Shown here: in pieces, positions 8,220 to 19,781 of the stretch
Layout of the letters: each line of letters starts with the position of its first letter
Position numbering within the stretch: the first letter of the stretch is position 1
Source: Variovorax sp. KBW07
Lineage (GTDB): Bacteria; Pseudomonadota; Gammaproteobacteria; Burkholderiales; Burkholderiaceae_C
Direction: 5' to 3'
DNA length: 57,737 nt
Assembly: GCF_003852515.1 (NCBI RefSeq)
Contig: NZ_QAJK01000145.1
Coordinates: 1-57,737 of the forward strand
Made by a program: the position numbers and the translations under genes
Notes under the pieces: generated by a model
Database searches by the model: none
Seen by the model: the letters and a program-made list of their open reading frames with translations, nothing else
What the model was told of the DNA's origin: nothing

Positions 8220-9206
8220 TCAGTCGGCCTGGATGCCGAGTTCCTTGATGACCTTGCCGAAGCGCGCGAAGTCCGCGGCGTTGGTCTTGCCCAGCACGTC
8301 GGCGTCGCCGCCCACCGGCGCAGTGCCGAGCACGGCCATGCGCGACACGATGTCGGGCATCTTCAGGATGTCGTTGAAGTGGCCGTTGAGTGTCTTCACG
8401 ATCTCGGGCGGCAGGTTGCGCGGACCCCAGAGGCCGTTCCAGGCCACCACCTCTACGTCCTTGTAGCCCAGCTCGGCGAGCGTCGGCACCTTGGGTGCGA
8501 GCGGCGAGCGCTCGCGCGAGGCCACGGCCAGCGGCAGCAGCTTGCCGTTGGCGAAGTACGGCGCCGCCGGGCCGAGCGTGATGAAGGTCACCGGCACATG
8601 GCCGCCCAGCACGTCGTTGACGGCGGGCGCCACGCCCTTGTACGGCACGTGGGCCAGGTTGGCGCCGGCCGAGCGGGCGAACATTTCGCCCAGGATGTGC
8701 ATCGGCGAGCCGCTGCCAGGGCTCGCATACGAGAGCGACTTGTTGGCGCCCTTCGCGGCGGCAACGGCGTCTTTCAGGCTGCTGAAGCCACTCGCGCCGC
8801 TCGCCACCAGGAACAGCGGCTGGCTGCCGGTCTGCACGATGGGCGTGAAGCCGTTGAGCACGTCGTAGCCCGAGGCGCCGTTGGTCTTCAGCACCAGCTG
8901 CGCGATGGAGAAGGTGCTGGGCGCGAGCAGCAGCGTGTAGCCATCGGGCGCCGCCTTCGACACGTAGGCGCTGCCGATGATGCCGCTGGCACCGGGCCGA
9001 TTGTCGACCACCACGGGCTGGCCGACGCGCGCCGAGAGCTTCTCGGCGAACAGCCGCGCCAGCGCGTCGGTGTCGCCGCCGGCCGGATAGGCGACGACCA
9101 GCGTGATCGGCTTGCTCGGGTAGTTGTCTGCCCAGGCAAGTCCGGTGGCGCAAGCGGCGGCCAGGGCAGTGGCGGCGGCGATGGCATGGCGGCGTGTGTG
9201 TTTCAT
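8220..9206 (-). CDS. tripartite tricarboxylate (Bug-family) substrate-binding protein
   Basis: A 328-residue periplasmic protein. It opens with Lys-His-Thr-Arg-Arg and a hydrophobic Ala-rich stretch ending in GLAWA, followed by mature NYPSKPITLVV. Family hallmarks are AYPAGGDTDALAR, VVDNRPGASG, PDGYTLLL and HVPYKG. These receptors deliver carboxylates to TctAB-type or TRAP-like carriers. No TctA or TctB is present, so it may share a distant transporter or act as a sensor, as known for several Bug proteins. As first gene of the operon it hints that the pathway substrate is a carboxylate. An alternative GTG start lies ten codons upstream, but the ATG used gives a normal signal peptide. Confidence 0.92.
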   Translation of the reverse strand: MKHTRRHAIAAATALAAACATGLAWADNYPSKPITLVVAYPAGGDTDALARLFAEKLSARVGQPVVVDNRPGASGIIGSAYVSKAAPDGYTLLLAPSTFSIAQLVLKTNGASGYDVLNGFTPIVQTGSQPLFLVASGASGFSSLKDAVAAAKGANKSLSYASPGSGSPMHILGEMFARSAGANLAHVPYKGVAPAVNDVLGGHVPVTFITLGPAAPYFANGKLLPLAVASRERSPLAPKVPTLAELGYKDVEVVAWNGLWGPRNLPPEIVKTLNGHFNDILKMPDIVSRMAVLGTAPVGGDADVLGKTNAADFARFGKVIKELGIQAD

Positions 9207-9227
9207 CGGGTCCGTGGTGTCGGTGTT

Positions 9228-9247
9228 TTGTTTCACTAAAGAAACAA
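9228..9247. promoter_or_regulatory. perfect inverted repeat, candidate IclR operator of the catabolic operon
   Basis: TTGTTTC, six bases, GAAACAA: a seven-base perfect dyad 21 bases upstream of the binding-protein start, in an AT-rich stretch of otherwise GC-rich DNA. Size and position fit an operator for the operon's IclR regulator. The link is inference. Confidence 0.5.
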
Positions 9248-9330
9248 CGATTTATTAATGGAACGCCACGAAGAATACCGATGAAGACAATTTCATGACT
9301 AGGTAAAAACCCTGAGAGTTGCAACCCAAC

Positions 9331-9360
9331 GAAAACAGGGCGGCCCTTTCGGACCGCCCT
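9331..9360 (-). terminator. Rho-independent terminator after dadA
   Basis: Read on the minus strand, a ten-pair stem (one G-U) capped by GAAA is followed by GTTTTC. It lies 34 bases downstream of the dadA stop and before the promoter region of the catabolic operon. Confidence 0.85.
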
Positions 9361-9393
9361 GCTCTGAGGCCTGCTGCTGTGGAGGGGAAAGAC

Positions 9394-10653
9394 TCAGCCG
9401 CCGTAGCGCGCCACGGTCAGGCCTTCCATGTCGATGTCGGGTGACCTGCCCGCGACCAGGTCGGCCATCACGCGGCCGGTGCCCGCGGCCATGGTCCAGC
9501 CCAGGGTGCCGTGGCCGGTGCTCAGCATCAGGTTGGGAATGCGCGTGGCGCCGATGACCGGCGTGCCGTCGGGCGTCATGGGGCGCAGGCCGGTCCAGAA
9601 CGATGCATCGCGCACGTTGCCGCCCTTCGGAAAGAGGTCGGTCACGACGTGCTCGAGCGTGTCGCGGCGGCCCGCGTCGAGCTTCAGGTCGAAGCCCGAA
9701 AGCTGCGCGGTGCCGCCCACGCGAATGCGGTCGCCCAGCCGCGTGACGGCCACCTTGAAGGTCTCGTCCATCACCGTGGATTCGGGCGCGCCGCGCGCAT
9801 CGGTGATGGGCACGGTGATCGAGAAGCCCTTGACCGGGTACACCGGCAGGCGGATGCCCAGCGGCCTGACCAGCGCGGGCGAGTAGCTGCCGAGCGCGAC
9901 CACGTAGCGGTCGGCGGTGAAGTGGCCGGCATCGGTGCGCACCGCCGTCACGCCTTGGCCGGCGTTGTGCTCGATGGCCTGGATGTTGACGCCGAACCTG
10001 AACTTCACGCCGTGGGCCTCCGCGAGCCTGGCCAGTGCCTGCGTGAACTTGAAGCAGTCGCCGGTCTCGTCGCCGGGCAGGCGCAGGCCGCCGACGAACT
10101 TCTCTTTGACCGTCGCGAGCGCGGGTTCGTAGGGCACGCAGCCTTCGCGGTCGAGCACCTGGTAAGGCACGCCGGAAGCCTTGAGCACCTCGACGTCTTT
10201 TGCGGTGCCGTCGAGCTGCTGCTGCGTGCGGAACAGCTGCAGCGTGCCCTGCATGCGCTCGTCGTATCGGATGCCGGTGTCGGCGCGCAGGGCCTTCAGG
10301 CAATCGCGGCTGTATTCGGCCAGCCGCACCATGCGGCCCTTGTTGGTCTCGTAGCGCGCCTGCGTGCAGTTGCGCAGCATCGACAGGCCCCAGTGCCACA
10401 TGGCGGGGTCGAGCATGGGCTTGATGACCAGCGGGCTGTGCTGCATCAGCATCCACTTGATGGCCTTGACCGGCACGCCGGGCCCGGCCCATGGCGCCGA
10501 GTAGCCCGGCGAAACCTCGCCGGCGTTGCCGAAGCTGGTTTCGAGCGCGGGCGCCGGCTGGCGCTCCAGCACCGTCACCTCGTGCCCGGCGCGTGCCAGG
10601 TAGTACGCCACCGAGGTGCCGATGACACCGCTGCCGAGAATCAGGACCTGCAT
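9394..10653 (-). CDS. dadA: D-amino acid dehydrogenase small subunit
   Basis: A 419-residue FAD enzyme that oxidises D-amino acids, classically D-alanine, to 2-keto acids and ammonia, passing electrons to the respiratory chain at the inner membrane. The N-terminal dinucleotide motif is [21 protein letters not shown]. The DadA signature [19 protein letters not shown] follows at about 42-60. The C-terminal [16 protein letters not shown] is the second FAD contact. It follows the ketopantoate-reductase-like gene by 49 bases and ends in a terminator. No DadX racemase is adjacent. Its place two genes after alaS is suggestive for alanine metabolism but unproven. Confidence 0.92.
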   Translation of the reverse strand: MQVLILGSGVIGTSVAYYLARAGHEVTVLERQPAPALETSFGNAGEVSPGYSAPWAGPGVPVKAIKWMLMQHSPLVIKPMLDPAMWHWGLSMLRNCTQARYETNKGRMVRLAEYSRDCLKALRADTGIRYDERMQGTLQLFRTQQQLDGTAKDVEVLKASGVPYQVLDREGCVPYEPALATVKEKFVGGLRLPGDETGDCFKFTQALARLAEAHGVKFRFGVNIQAIEHNAGQGVTAVRTDAGHFTADRYVVALGSYSPALVRPLGIRLPVYPVKGFSITVPITDARGAPESTVMDETFKVAVTRLGDRIRVGGTAQLSGFDLKLDAGRRDTLEHVVTDLFPKGGNVRDASFWTGLRPMTPDGTPVIGATRIPNLMLSTGHGTLGWTMAAGTGRVMADLVAGRSPDIDMEGLTVARYGG

Positions 10654-10702
10654 GAGAACAACCCTTTGAAAGCCGCGACGCTCCGAGGGTACAGGCTGGG
10701 CG

Positions 10703-11719
10703 CTACAGGCCCAGTGAATCCTGCAATTGCCGTGCCGGCCAGCGCTGCGGCCGTTGCGGCCAGGCATCGAGCAAGGCGACCATGCGCGCATTGCGCGGTG
10801 CGCTCAGGCCATGCTCTTGCGCCAGCCGCACCACTTCGCCGCAGAGCGCATCGATCTCGGTGCGGCGGCCCAGCGCCAGGTCGTCGGCCATGCTGGAGCG
10901 GGCCTTGGCATCGATGCGCAGCATGCGCGCCGCGACGATGCGAAACAGCCAGTCGGGCAGCCGCAGCAGGCCCGACAGGCGCTGCGCCGGAACGGCGGCC
11001 ACCTGGGCCGGCGCGATGCCCGCCACAGCAAGCACGCCCAGCGCTTCGTCGATGAGCGACGCAAAGCAGCGCCGGTAGCCGCGCTGCATCAGCTCTTCGC
11101 GCAGCGGCAGGCCCGAGAGCGCATTGACGGGGTTGTTGAGGTTCAGCAGCAGCTTGCCCCACTGCACCGACAGCAGGTCGGCATGCAGGTCGAGCGGCAC
11201 GCCGGCGCGCTCGAACACGGGCAGCCAGGGCCGCAGCGCGGCATCGTCGCCGGCAGCCAGGCGGCCGGGCGTGCCGCGATGGAAGGCGCCGGCATCGATC
11301 TCGGCCACGTTGTACGGCACCATGCCGGGCAGCACCTGCAGCGAGGGGCCGGCCTGCGAAGCCACCGCGCAGTTCGAGATGCCGTTCTGCAGCGACACCA
11401 CCGTGGTGCCCGCGGGCAGCGCAAAGGCCAGTTCGCCCGCGGCCTCGGCGGTGGCGCCGCTCTTCACGCACAGCAGCACCAGCGCGGGCCGGGCACCGAC
11501 CGGCACCTGCTCGCACAGGCGCAGCCCGGCGGCCGGCAGCTTGTGCTTGCCGCCGTCGATGTCGGTGAGGGTCAGGCCGTGCCGTGCGAGCTTTTCCAGC
11601 ACGCGCGGACGGCCGACGAAAGTCACGGGCACACCGGCTGCCGCGAGGCTGCCTCCGATAAAGCAGCCGATGGTGCCGGCACCCATCACAAGCACTTCAC
11701 CGGGGATAGCGTCGGGCAT
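10703..11719 (-). CDS. ketopantoate reductase family protein (ApbA/PanE)
   Basis: A 338-residue NADPH-dependent reductase fold. It has [11 protein letters not shown] at the N-terminus, a second-strand LLCVKS, the catalytic Lys in [17 protein letters not shown] and a C-terminal helical domain with the conserved [16 protein letters not shown]. PanE reduces 2-dehydropantoate in pantothenate synthesis, but this superfamily has many paralogues with other substrates. The sequence does not settle which. It lies 56 bases after the alaS stop, same strand, and is probably co-transcribed. Confidence 0.85.
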   Translation of the reverse strand: MPDAIPGEVLVMGAGTIGCFIGGSLAAAGVPVTFVGRPRVLEKLARHGLTLTDIDGGKHKLPAAGLRLCEQVPVGARPALVLLCVKSGATAEAAGELAFALPAGTTVVSLQNGISNCAVASQAGPSLQVLPGMVPYNVAEIDAGAFHRGTPGRLAAGDDAALRPWLPVFERAGVPLDLHADLLSVQWGKLLLNLNNPVNALSGLPLREELMQRGYRRCFASLIDEALGVLAVAGIAPAQVAAVPAQRLSGLLRLPDWLFRIVAARMLRIDAKARSSMADDLALGRRTEIDALCGEVVRLAQEHGLSAPRNARMVALLDAWPQRPQRWPARQLQDSLGL

Positions 11720-11775
11720 GAAGTGCGCGATGTGCGTGATGGCGATGAGTGCCGTGGCCGGTGGTCGTCGGCCGG

Positions 11776-14670
<2,895 letters not shown>

Positions 14671-14772
14671 CTTTGGATTCGTCTTCTGTCGAGGGCGGCC
14701 CAGCGATGGCGACCTTCTCGTCGAACCCACTGCGGCGAACCGGCCTAACTGCTTGATTTGCTTGAACAAACG

Positions 14773-14778
14773 ATTATA
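14773..14778 (-). promoter_or_regulatory. alaS -10 element
   Basis: A perfect TATAAT on the minus strand, about 100 bases upstream of the alaS ATG. A good -35 partner is not visible. The 254-base gap between alaS and the divergent diiron-protein gene otherwise shows nothing definite. Confidence 0.5.
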
Positions 14779-14924
14779 GGTTTGGCTATGGAGCCCGGGC
14801 CGGACAAGGGCAAACTGCATGATCCGGGCGCCGCGGCTAATATGCGCCCTTGAAGCGATACGGTCGAACCAAAGACGGTCGGCTTCGTCCTATTCATATG
14901 CACGACATGAATCAAGGAGTCCGA

Positions 14925-15746
14925 ATGGCAGGTCAAGAGGCCGAACACTGGAAGATCGAGGATCTTGATTTCTCGCGCATTGCACTCGACAAGGTGCGCC
15001 CGGACGAGAATCTTTTCTACCTGGTGACCTCCGCCTCTTTCATCGAAAGCGGATCGGACCTGTACACCCACAACCTGGTGGATTTTTTCCGCGGCGACAA
15101 CGAGGTCACCGACTGGCTCTCGAACTACTGGGAGCCCGAGGAACTGCAGCACGGCAAGGCCCTGCGCGCCTACGTTCGCCACGTGTGGCCCGAATTCGAA
15201 TGGGACACCGCCTACCAGGGCTTCCTGGAGGAATACGCGACCTACTGCAAGGTCGAGCTGCTGGCCCCCACCCGCGCCCTGGAAATGACCGCGCGCTGCG
15301 TGGTCGAGACCGGCACCGCCACCTACTACCGCGCCATGGCCCGCAGCACCACCGAGCCGGTGCTGCACGACCTGGCGAGCCGCATCGCGACCGACGAGGT
15401 CAACCACTACAAGCACTTCTACCGCTTCTTTCGCCGCTACCGCGCGCAGGAAAAACTGAGCCGCCTGCGGGTGTTCGGCACCATCGGGCGGCGCACGCTG
15501 GAGCTGAAGAGCGAAGACGCCGACTGCGCCATCCGCCACGTGGTGAAGGCCCGTGCGCCGGAGCGCGTGGACGACGCGGCCTACGTGCAGCAGCTGAGCG
15601 CGCGCATGAACAGCACCATCCGCACCAACCTGAGCGCCGGCACGACGCTGAAGATGCTGATGCGTCCCTTGGAACTGCCGGCCCGGGTGCAGACGGTCAT
15701 CCAGTACCCGATCAAGCAGTTCATGCAGCACGTGTTCCTGCGCTGA
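14925..15746 (+). CDS. ferritin-like diiron protein
   Basis: A 273-residue helical protein with two ExxH di-metal motifs, EELQH at about 76-80 and DEVNHYKH at about 155-162. Intervening Glu residues sit in CKVELLAPTR and CVVETGTATYYR, the arrangement of a four-helix carboxylate-bridged diiron centre. This places it in the ferritin-like/acyl-ACP-desaturase-like superfamily, likely a cytoplasmic oxidase or desaturase-type enzyme of unknown substrate. The ATG chosen has AAGGAGT seven bases upstream. The frame stays open 25 codons further upstream without a ribosome site. It is transcribed divergently from alaS. Confidence 0.82.
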   Translation: MAGQEAEHWKIEDLDFSRIALDKVRPDENLFYLVTSASFIESGSDLYTHNLVDFFRGDNEVTDWLSNYWEPEELQHGKALRAYVRHVWPEFEWDTAYQGFLEEYATYCKVELLAPTRALEMTARCVVETGTATYYRAMARSTTEPVLHDLASRIATDEVNHYKHFYRFFRRYRAQEKLSRLRVFGTIGRRTLELKSEDADCAIRHVVKARAPERVDDAAYVQQLSARMNSTIRTNLSAGTTLKMLMRPLELPARVQTVIQYPIKQFMQHVFLR

Positions 15747-15780
15747 CGCGTCAGGCACACAAACGCACAGCCGAGCAGGC

Positions 15781-15807
15781 AAAAAAAACCCAGCACTAGG
15801 CTGGGTT
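15781..15807 (-). terminator. Rho-independent terminator, minus strand
   Basis: An eight-pair stem (AACCCAGC / GCTGGGTT) with a five-base loop is followed on the minus strand by eight consecutive Ts. It may end the candidate small RNA, and faces the diiron-protein gene. Confidence 0.8.
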
Positions 15808-15905
15808 GAATCTCCTGGGTGCTGTCACACACAGAGAACCCGCACTTCAAAGCGAGCCCACAAAATCTAGGGCTTCACGGAGCGGGCACGTGTCAGACAG
15901 CACCG
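15781..15905 (-). ncRNA. candidate small structured RNA with its own terminator
   Basis: On the minus strand three nested complementary blocks (15896-15904 with 15818-15826, 15882-15886 with 15839-15843, 15870-15874 with 15855-15859) form a rod about 87 bases long. It is followed by the stem AACCCAGC-loop-GCTGGGTT and eight Ts. No protein gene lies upstream on this strand to need that terminator. The 5' end and promoter are uncertain. A 6S-like rod is a thought, not an assignment. Confidence 0.45.
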
Positions 15906-16120
15906 ACACTTCGAGCGCGCCGACCTGGAAAGGCACGCCCCGGGGCTCATAAAAATGCCAACTTGTTCACACTTTTACAAGTGTCCTACGGCGAATGTCT
16001 ATTTCTGACTGACAGCGGCGGGGCGGCGCTGCCCCGACCATCGCTTTGCTGTCACGCAACAGGGCCGCATAAAAGAAGAGCTCTCTGTTCGTACTTAGAG
16101 CGCCCACATGGGCTCCTCGA

Positions 16121-16144
16121 ACCCGCTTCGGCGGGTATTTTTTT
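16121..16144 (+). terminator. Rho-independent terminator, plus strand
   Basis: ACCCGC-TTCG-GCGGGT followed by ATTTTTTT. It lies 375 bases after the diiron-protein stop and 150 bases before the hydrolase start, so it probably ends an unannotated plus-strand RNA or acts as a leader terminator. Confidence 0.8.
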
Positions 16145-16295
16145 GCCTGCTCCGAGCGTGCATCGTCATCGGGCCAAGGTGTGCTTCAGCACCCCTTCAC
16201 TTCGCCTTCAGGCCGCGGGCGAGCCCCGCGCATACCGTCAGGACACGCACCCGCCATCGGTGCGCAGCCTCACTTTTTTCGACGGAGCATCACCC

Positions 16296-17381
16296 TTGTT
16301 TTCTTCACCCACATTCCCCTCGGCCCAACGCCGGCACCTGCTGCGCGCCGCGGCCGCATTGCCCGCCGGCCTTCTTCTCGCCAGCTGCGGTGGCGGCGGC
16401 GATGGCGGCGGCGGCAACCCCTGGCTGCCCCTGCCGCCCGCCACGGTAAAGACCACCGACCGGCGCATCCAGGTGGCGCCCGGCGTTTCGCTGCAGGTGC
16501 GCGACTGGCAGTCGGACCGCCTTGGCGGCACCACCTTCGTGCTGCTGCCCGGCCTGGGTGCCACGGCGTCGCACTTCAACAGCTTGGGGCCGGCGCTGGC
16601 GAAGCGCGGGCGCGCCATCGCCATCAGCTGCCGCGGCTTCGGCCGGTCCGACAAGCCGCTTCCCGATGCCAGCCACAGCTACGACACCGACACGCTGGTC
16701 AACGACGTGCACGAAGTGCTCCAGGCACTGAACGTCGGCCGCATCGTGCTCGGCGGCCACTCGATCGCGGGCAACCAGGTCACGCGCTTTGCCGGGCGAT
16801 ACCCGGACCGCGTGCGCGGCCTGATCTACCTGGACACCACGTTCGACTACACCACCGCGCCGCCCGACGAACCCGACAACCCGCTGCTGGCCGAGCCCGA
16901 CCCTACCGACGCGGACCTGGCCTCGGTCGCCGCCGCCATTGCGTTCTTCAAGCGCACCAGCAGGAACTGGTCGGCGCCCCTGGAGGCCGACCTGCTCGAC
17001 AAGCTCGACGTGCAGCCCGATGGCAGCGTGCAGCGCGGTACGCCCTTCACGGTGCTCAAGGCCATGTCCGACGCAGGCCATGCCTTCTCGCCCGACTACA
17101 AGCCGCTGCGCGCCCCCGCGCTGGTAGTGACCGCATTGCCCGGAGACTGGCGCGACATGTTCCCGTGGCTCGGCCCCAACCCCGACCCGGAGACGGAAAA
17201 GGCGGCAAGCGATGTGGTCGAGCTCTTTCTTCGCGTGCGCCCCACCGACGCCGATCGCCTGTTCGCGGCCCTGCCGGCGGGCAGCCAGCGAGCGACGTTC
17301 CGCCCCGCGACCCATGCCGACTTCTTCATCGAGCGCGAAGGCGAAGTGCTGCGCCTCGTCGATGGAATGAACTGGCTCTAG
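16296..17381 (+). CDS. exported alpha/beta hydrolase with Tat/lipoprotein-like leader
   Basis: A 361-residue protein from a TTG start with GGAG ten bases upstream. The leader has a twin Arg (SAQRRHLLRAAA), a hydrophobic Ala/Leu core and a lipobox-like LLASC followed by a Gly run. This suggests export and possibly lipidation. The hydrolase core shows VLLPGLGAT, the nucleophile elbow GGHSIAGNQ and a C-terminal His in THADFF. Any upstream in-frame start would cross the terminator at 16121-16144, which supports the TTG. The small-molecule ester or epoxide substrate is unknown. Confidence 0.83.
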   Translation: MFSSPTFPSAQRRHLLRAAAALPAGLLLASCGGGGDGGGGNPWLPLPPATVKTTDRRIQVAPGVSLQVRDWQSDRLGGTTFVLLPGLGATASHFNSLGPALAKRGRAIAISCRGFGRSDKPLPDASHSYDTDTLVNDVHEVLQALNVGRIVLGGHSIAGNQVTRFAGRYPDRVRGLIYLDTTFDYTTAPPDEPDNPLLAEPDPTDADLASVAAAIAFFKRTSRNWSAPLEADLLDKLDVQPDGSVQRGTPFTVLKAMSDAGHAFSPDYKPLRAPALVVTALPGDWRDMFPWLGPNPDPETEKAASDVVELFLRVRPTDADRLFAALPAGSQRATFRPATHADFFIEREGEVLRLVDGMNWL

Positions 17382-17391
17382 ACGGCGGAAC

Positions 17392-17676
17392 CTACGGCGC
17401 GGACGTCAGGCCCGGCTTGCGGCTCGAGTCCAGCGAATAGAGCTGCGGCCGCTCGTCCGCGACGCCGTCCGCGGGGCCGTGTTCCGTGGCGCGCGGCTGG
17501 CGGTAGAGCTCGTTTTCCAGACGCCGCACGCGCTCCGAATACATCCGGGCCAGCGCACTGTGGTGCTCCGCGGCAGCCTGGTGCTCGATGCGCGCCATCT
17601 GTGCCTCTTCCAGCAGCGCCGATGCGCGCCTCAGATAGGCCGCATGGCTCGGTCGAAACAAGAAGTCGAACGTCAT
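17392..17676 (-). CDS. small hypothetical protein
   Basis: A 94-residue protein starting MTFDFLFRP, with GGAAGGAG upstream of the ATG. The middle (about 20-60) is a charged helix with heptad-like Ala/Leu/Arg/Glu spacing that could be a coiled coil. The tail is polar. There is no signal peptide or membrane segment and no family I recognise. It converges on the exported hydrolase gene with a ten-base gap. Confidence 0.6.
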   Translation of the reverse strand: MTFDFLFRPSHAAYLRRASALLEEAQMARIEHQAAAEHHSALARMYSERVRRLENELYRQPRATEHGPADGVADERPQLYSLDSSRKPGLTSAP

Positions 17677-17806
17677 TTCACGCTCCTTCCCGCAACAGTG
17701 CGGTAGCGCGATATTCCTCCCGCGTGCCACCCCGAGTCTGTCGGCCGGCGCCCTACCCTTTCACTTTGATTCGTGCCTTTTTTCGTCTAGCACACGTTTG
17801 CGACGC

Positions 17807-17831
17807 GTTGTCCCTTGCCGATGGGGACAAC
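17807..17831. repeat. perfect 8-bp inverted repeat
   Basis: GTTGTCCC, nine bases, GGGACAAC, in the 296-base gap between the small protein and the surface lipoprotein. No T-run follows on either strand, so it may be a protein-binding site. The rest of the gap has a small TGCCTG/CAGGCA hairpin near 17892-17908 and nothing else obvious. Confidence 0.5.
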
Positions 17832-17935
17832 GCTGTGGAAAACCGTGTGCGCAGTGCGCGAAAGCCTTGCCTGGCGTGGCCTGCAACGCGGTGCCTGCGA
17901 AACAGGCAGCGTGCAGAACTTTTTTGAAGAGCCTC

Positions 17936-17967
17936 GAAAATGCGCCCGCCCCGTGGCGTTTGCGCAT
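17936..17967 (-). terminator. probable terminator of the surface lipoprotein gene
   Basis: On the minus strand ATGCGC and GCGCAT enclose an inner CGCC/GGCG stem, and TTTTC follows. It begins five bases after the lipoprotein stop. Confidence 0.6.
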
Positions 17968-17972
17968 CACTT

Positions 17973-19508
17973 TCAGAAATTTTTCAGGGTATCGAGCTGC
18001 GCCTGCGTCAGCCCACGCTGGTAGACAAAATTGGTGCGGAAGTTCTTGACGATGTCCGCGGCCTGCGTGTCCACCTCGGTGGCCCTGGCCGCGGCGTCGG
18101 TGGCGGTGAGCCCGGTGTTCGTCCCCGTGAGAATCAGGAAGTTGGCCAGCGTGACCGTGCCGCCGGCCGGCACGGTGATCTCGAACGTGACCTGCACCCG
18201 GTTGCTTCCGCCCACGGTTTGCAGCGCGGTGGCGGACAGGTAGTCGACGGAACTTGCCGCGCCGAAGACAAAGCCTGCATCGCGCCCCGCGACACGGCCG
18301 GTGCCGAGGTCCGCGGCCATCCCGTCCCACACGGCCAGCCCGCCTGGCGTCGCGCCCACGCCCACGTCCACGCCCGGCAGCGGATAGATGATCCCGGCGC
18401 CGTACGAGCCGAGAAAGCTGGTGTACGTCACCGTGGCGGTGACCGGCGACGCGCCTCGGTTGTGAAAGGTGTCCGTCAGCCGCGCCCACAGCAGGTTGGG
18501 CTGCGCATAGAAAGTGCGCTGCACATCGAGCCCGTTCACGTCACGCAAGCCGGAGCGGATGTTCTGCGCGACTTTCGGGCGGACCACCGTCCAGCCGTCG
18601 AAGCCCGCGCTGAAGTCGCCGTTGACGACGAGCTCCCTGGAGCGCGGCGACGAATCGCTCGCCGTCACGTCGTCGATGTAGGCGCCCTGGCCGAAAGCGC
18701 GCTGCTCGAACGACAGCACGACCTGCTGGCCCACATACGCATCCAGCCGGGCAGAGGCCCACCGCCCCATGCGATTGCCGTCACGGTCGACATTGAACAG
18801 CGTCTGCAGCACGGCGCCGTTCGTATCGAGCAGCACGACCCGCATGTACGCCTCCTCATCGCTGAAGTTGCCCCGGAAGGTGCCCCACATCCCGTTCCAG
18901 AACAGGCGCACAGGGCTCACGGCGCCGGTCAGGTCGATCTTCTGTTGAAGGCGCGCGTCCGGCACGGCATGCAGGAAGGCCGAGGTGTCGTTGGCCTGGA
19001 ACGGAGCCTCGGTCGACAAGGTCACGACCTTCAGGCCGTCGGCTTCGGTCATCTCGGGGCCGAGCGGCGTCAGTTCGGCGAAGGTCTGGTCGCCATTGAA
19101 CTCGCGCGTTCTGCGCCCCACAGTCACGCCCAGCGTCCACGCTTCCGCGAACTGGCCGTTCCATCCGTCCCCGATGCCGAAGGCCGGGGTCAGGTCCCAG
19201 AAGTTGGCCTGCCCGGGGCCCACGCTTCGTTTGTCGCCGTCGTTGTTCACGATGGACTGCGCAAAGATCGTCGAGACCGGCAGGGACGAAGGCGTTGCAA
19301 GCTCTGGCCCGAGCGGTGGATTCGGCGGCGCGGGCGGGATGACCACGGGCGGTTCGACCGGAGGCGCCGGTGGTGCCGGTGGTGCCGGAGGCGGACTTCC
19401 CGCCACAGGCGGAAACGGAAAACCACCGCCGCCTCCACCCCCGCCACCACCACATCCAGCCAATACCGCCGCACCGATTGCGGTCAGCGAAAACTCTCTT
19501 CGGTTCAT
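17973..19508 (-). CDS. secreted lipoprotein-like protein with Gly and Pro tracts
   Basis: A 511-residue protein. The leader MNRREFSLTAIGAAVLAGC has a twin Arg and a lipobox Cys. The Cys is followed by a run of Gly, then a Pro-rich tether of about 35 residues. The rest looks beta-rich with repeated Val/Thr strands and SGFDGWTVV-type carbohydrate-binding-module-like segments: two similar regions, roughly 95-280 and 285-420, each with an aromatic F(D/N)GW or FWN motif. It likely sits on the outer surface as a tethered binding domain. I recognise no specific family. Its own terminator lies downstream and a strong hairpin lies in the leader at 19545-19573. Confidence 0.7.
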   Translation of the reverse strand: MNRREFSLTAIGAAVLAGCGGGGGGGGGGFPFPPVAGSPPPAPPAPPAPPVEPPVVIPPAPPNPPLGPELATPSSLPVSTIFAQSIVNNDGDKRSVGPGQANFWDLTPAFGIGDGWNGQFAEAWTLGVTVGRRTREFNGDQTFAELTPLGPEMTEADGLKVVTLSTEAPFQANDTSAFLHAVPDARLQQKIDLTGAVSPVRLFWNGMWGTFRGNFSDEEAYMRVVLLDTNGAVLQTLFNVDRDGNRMGRWASARLDAYVGQQVVLSFEQRAFGQGAYIDDVTASDSSPRSRELVVNGDFSAGFDGWTVVRPKVAQNIRSGLRDVNGLDVQRTFYAQPNLLWARLTDTFHNRGASPVTATVTYTSFLGSYGAGIIYPLPGVDVGVGATPGGLAVWDGMAADLGTGRVAGRDAGFVFGAASSVDYLSATALQTVGGSNRVQVTFEITVPAGGTVTLANFLILTGTNTGLTATDAAARATEVDTQAADIVKNFRTNFVYQRGLTQAQLDTLKNF

Positions 19509-19544
19509 GGTTCTTTTCCTCGTCGATTTTTCGGGAGCGCAGTT

Positions 19545-19573
19545 CCTCGGCGGCACGCCAATGCGTGCCGAGG
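19545..19573. repeat. bulged hairpin in the lipoprotein leader
   Basis: CCTCGGC plus ACGC (interrupted by a three-base bulge) pair with GCGTGCCGAGG across a CAAT loop, 37 bases upstream of the lipoprotein ATG. No U-tract follows. The remainder of the 273-base gap up to the kinase gene holds no gene. Confidence 0.5.
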
Positions 19574-19781
19574 TCCGATCTCGGTCACTGAAAAATCTGA
19601 TGCGAGGGGAACCGCTGCCACAGCCACTCGATGACCGTGTGCGGGCGCTATTGGAGCGGCTTCGGCTCCCGTTGCACATCACAGGAACTGGGGATGGATG
19701 CGCGATGCGCGGTCGCGAAAAATAGGAACAACGCGAACGACATGAACCGGCAAGCATCCGGCTCACGTTCCCGAAAGTCGC

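Larger units (their letters stand above)
15747..16295. other. 549-base intergenic region with RNA-like structure
   Basis: No convincing protein gene. It contains a nested inverted repeat with a minus-strand terminator (15781-15904), a hairpin ACACTT-TTAC-AAGTGT at 15969-15984, paired TGACAGC/GCTGTCA arms around a GGGGC/GCCCC stem near 16008-16054, and a plus-strand terminator at 16121-16144. The last 150 bases precede the hydrolase start. Confidence 0.6.

Noticed and set aside
17834-17842. DnaA-box-like TGTGGAAAA
   Set aside because: Only one copy, mismatched to the consensus, and no dnaA or dnaN near; not an origin.
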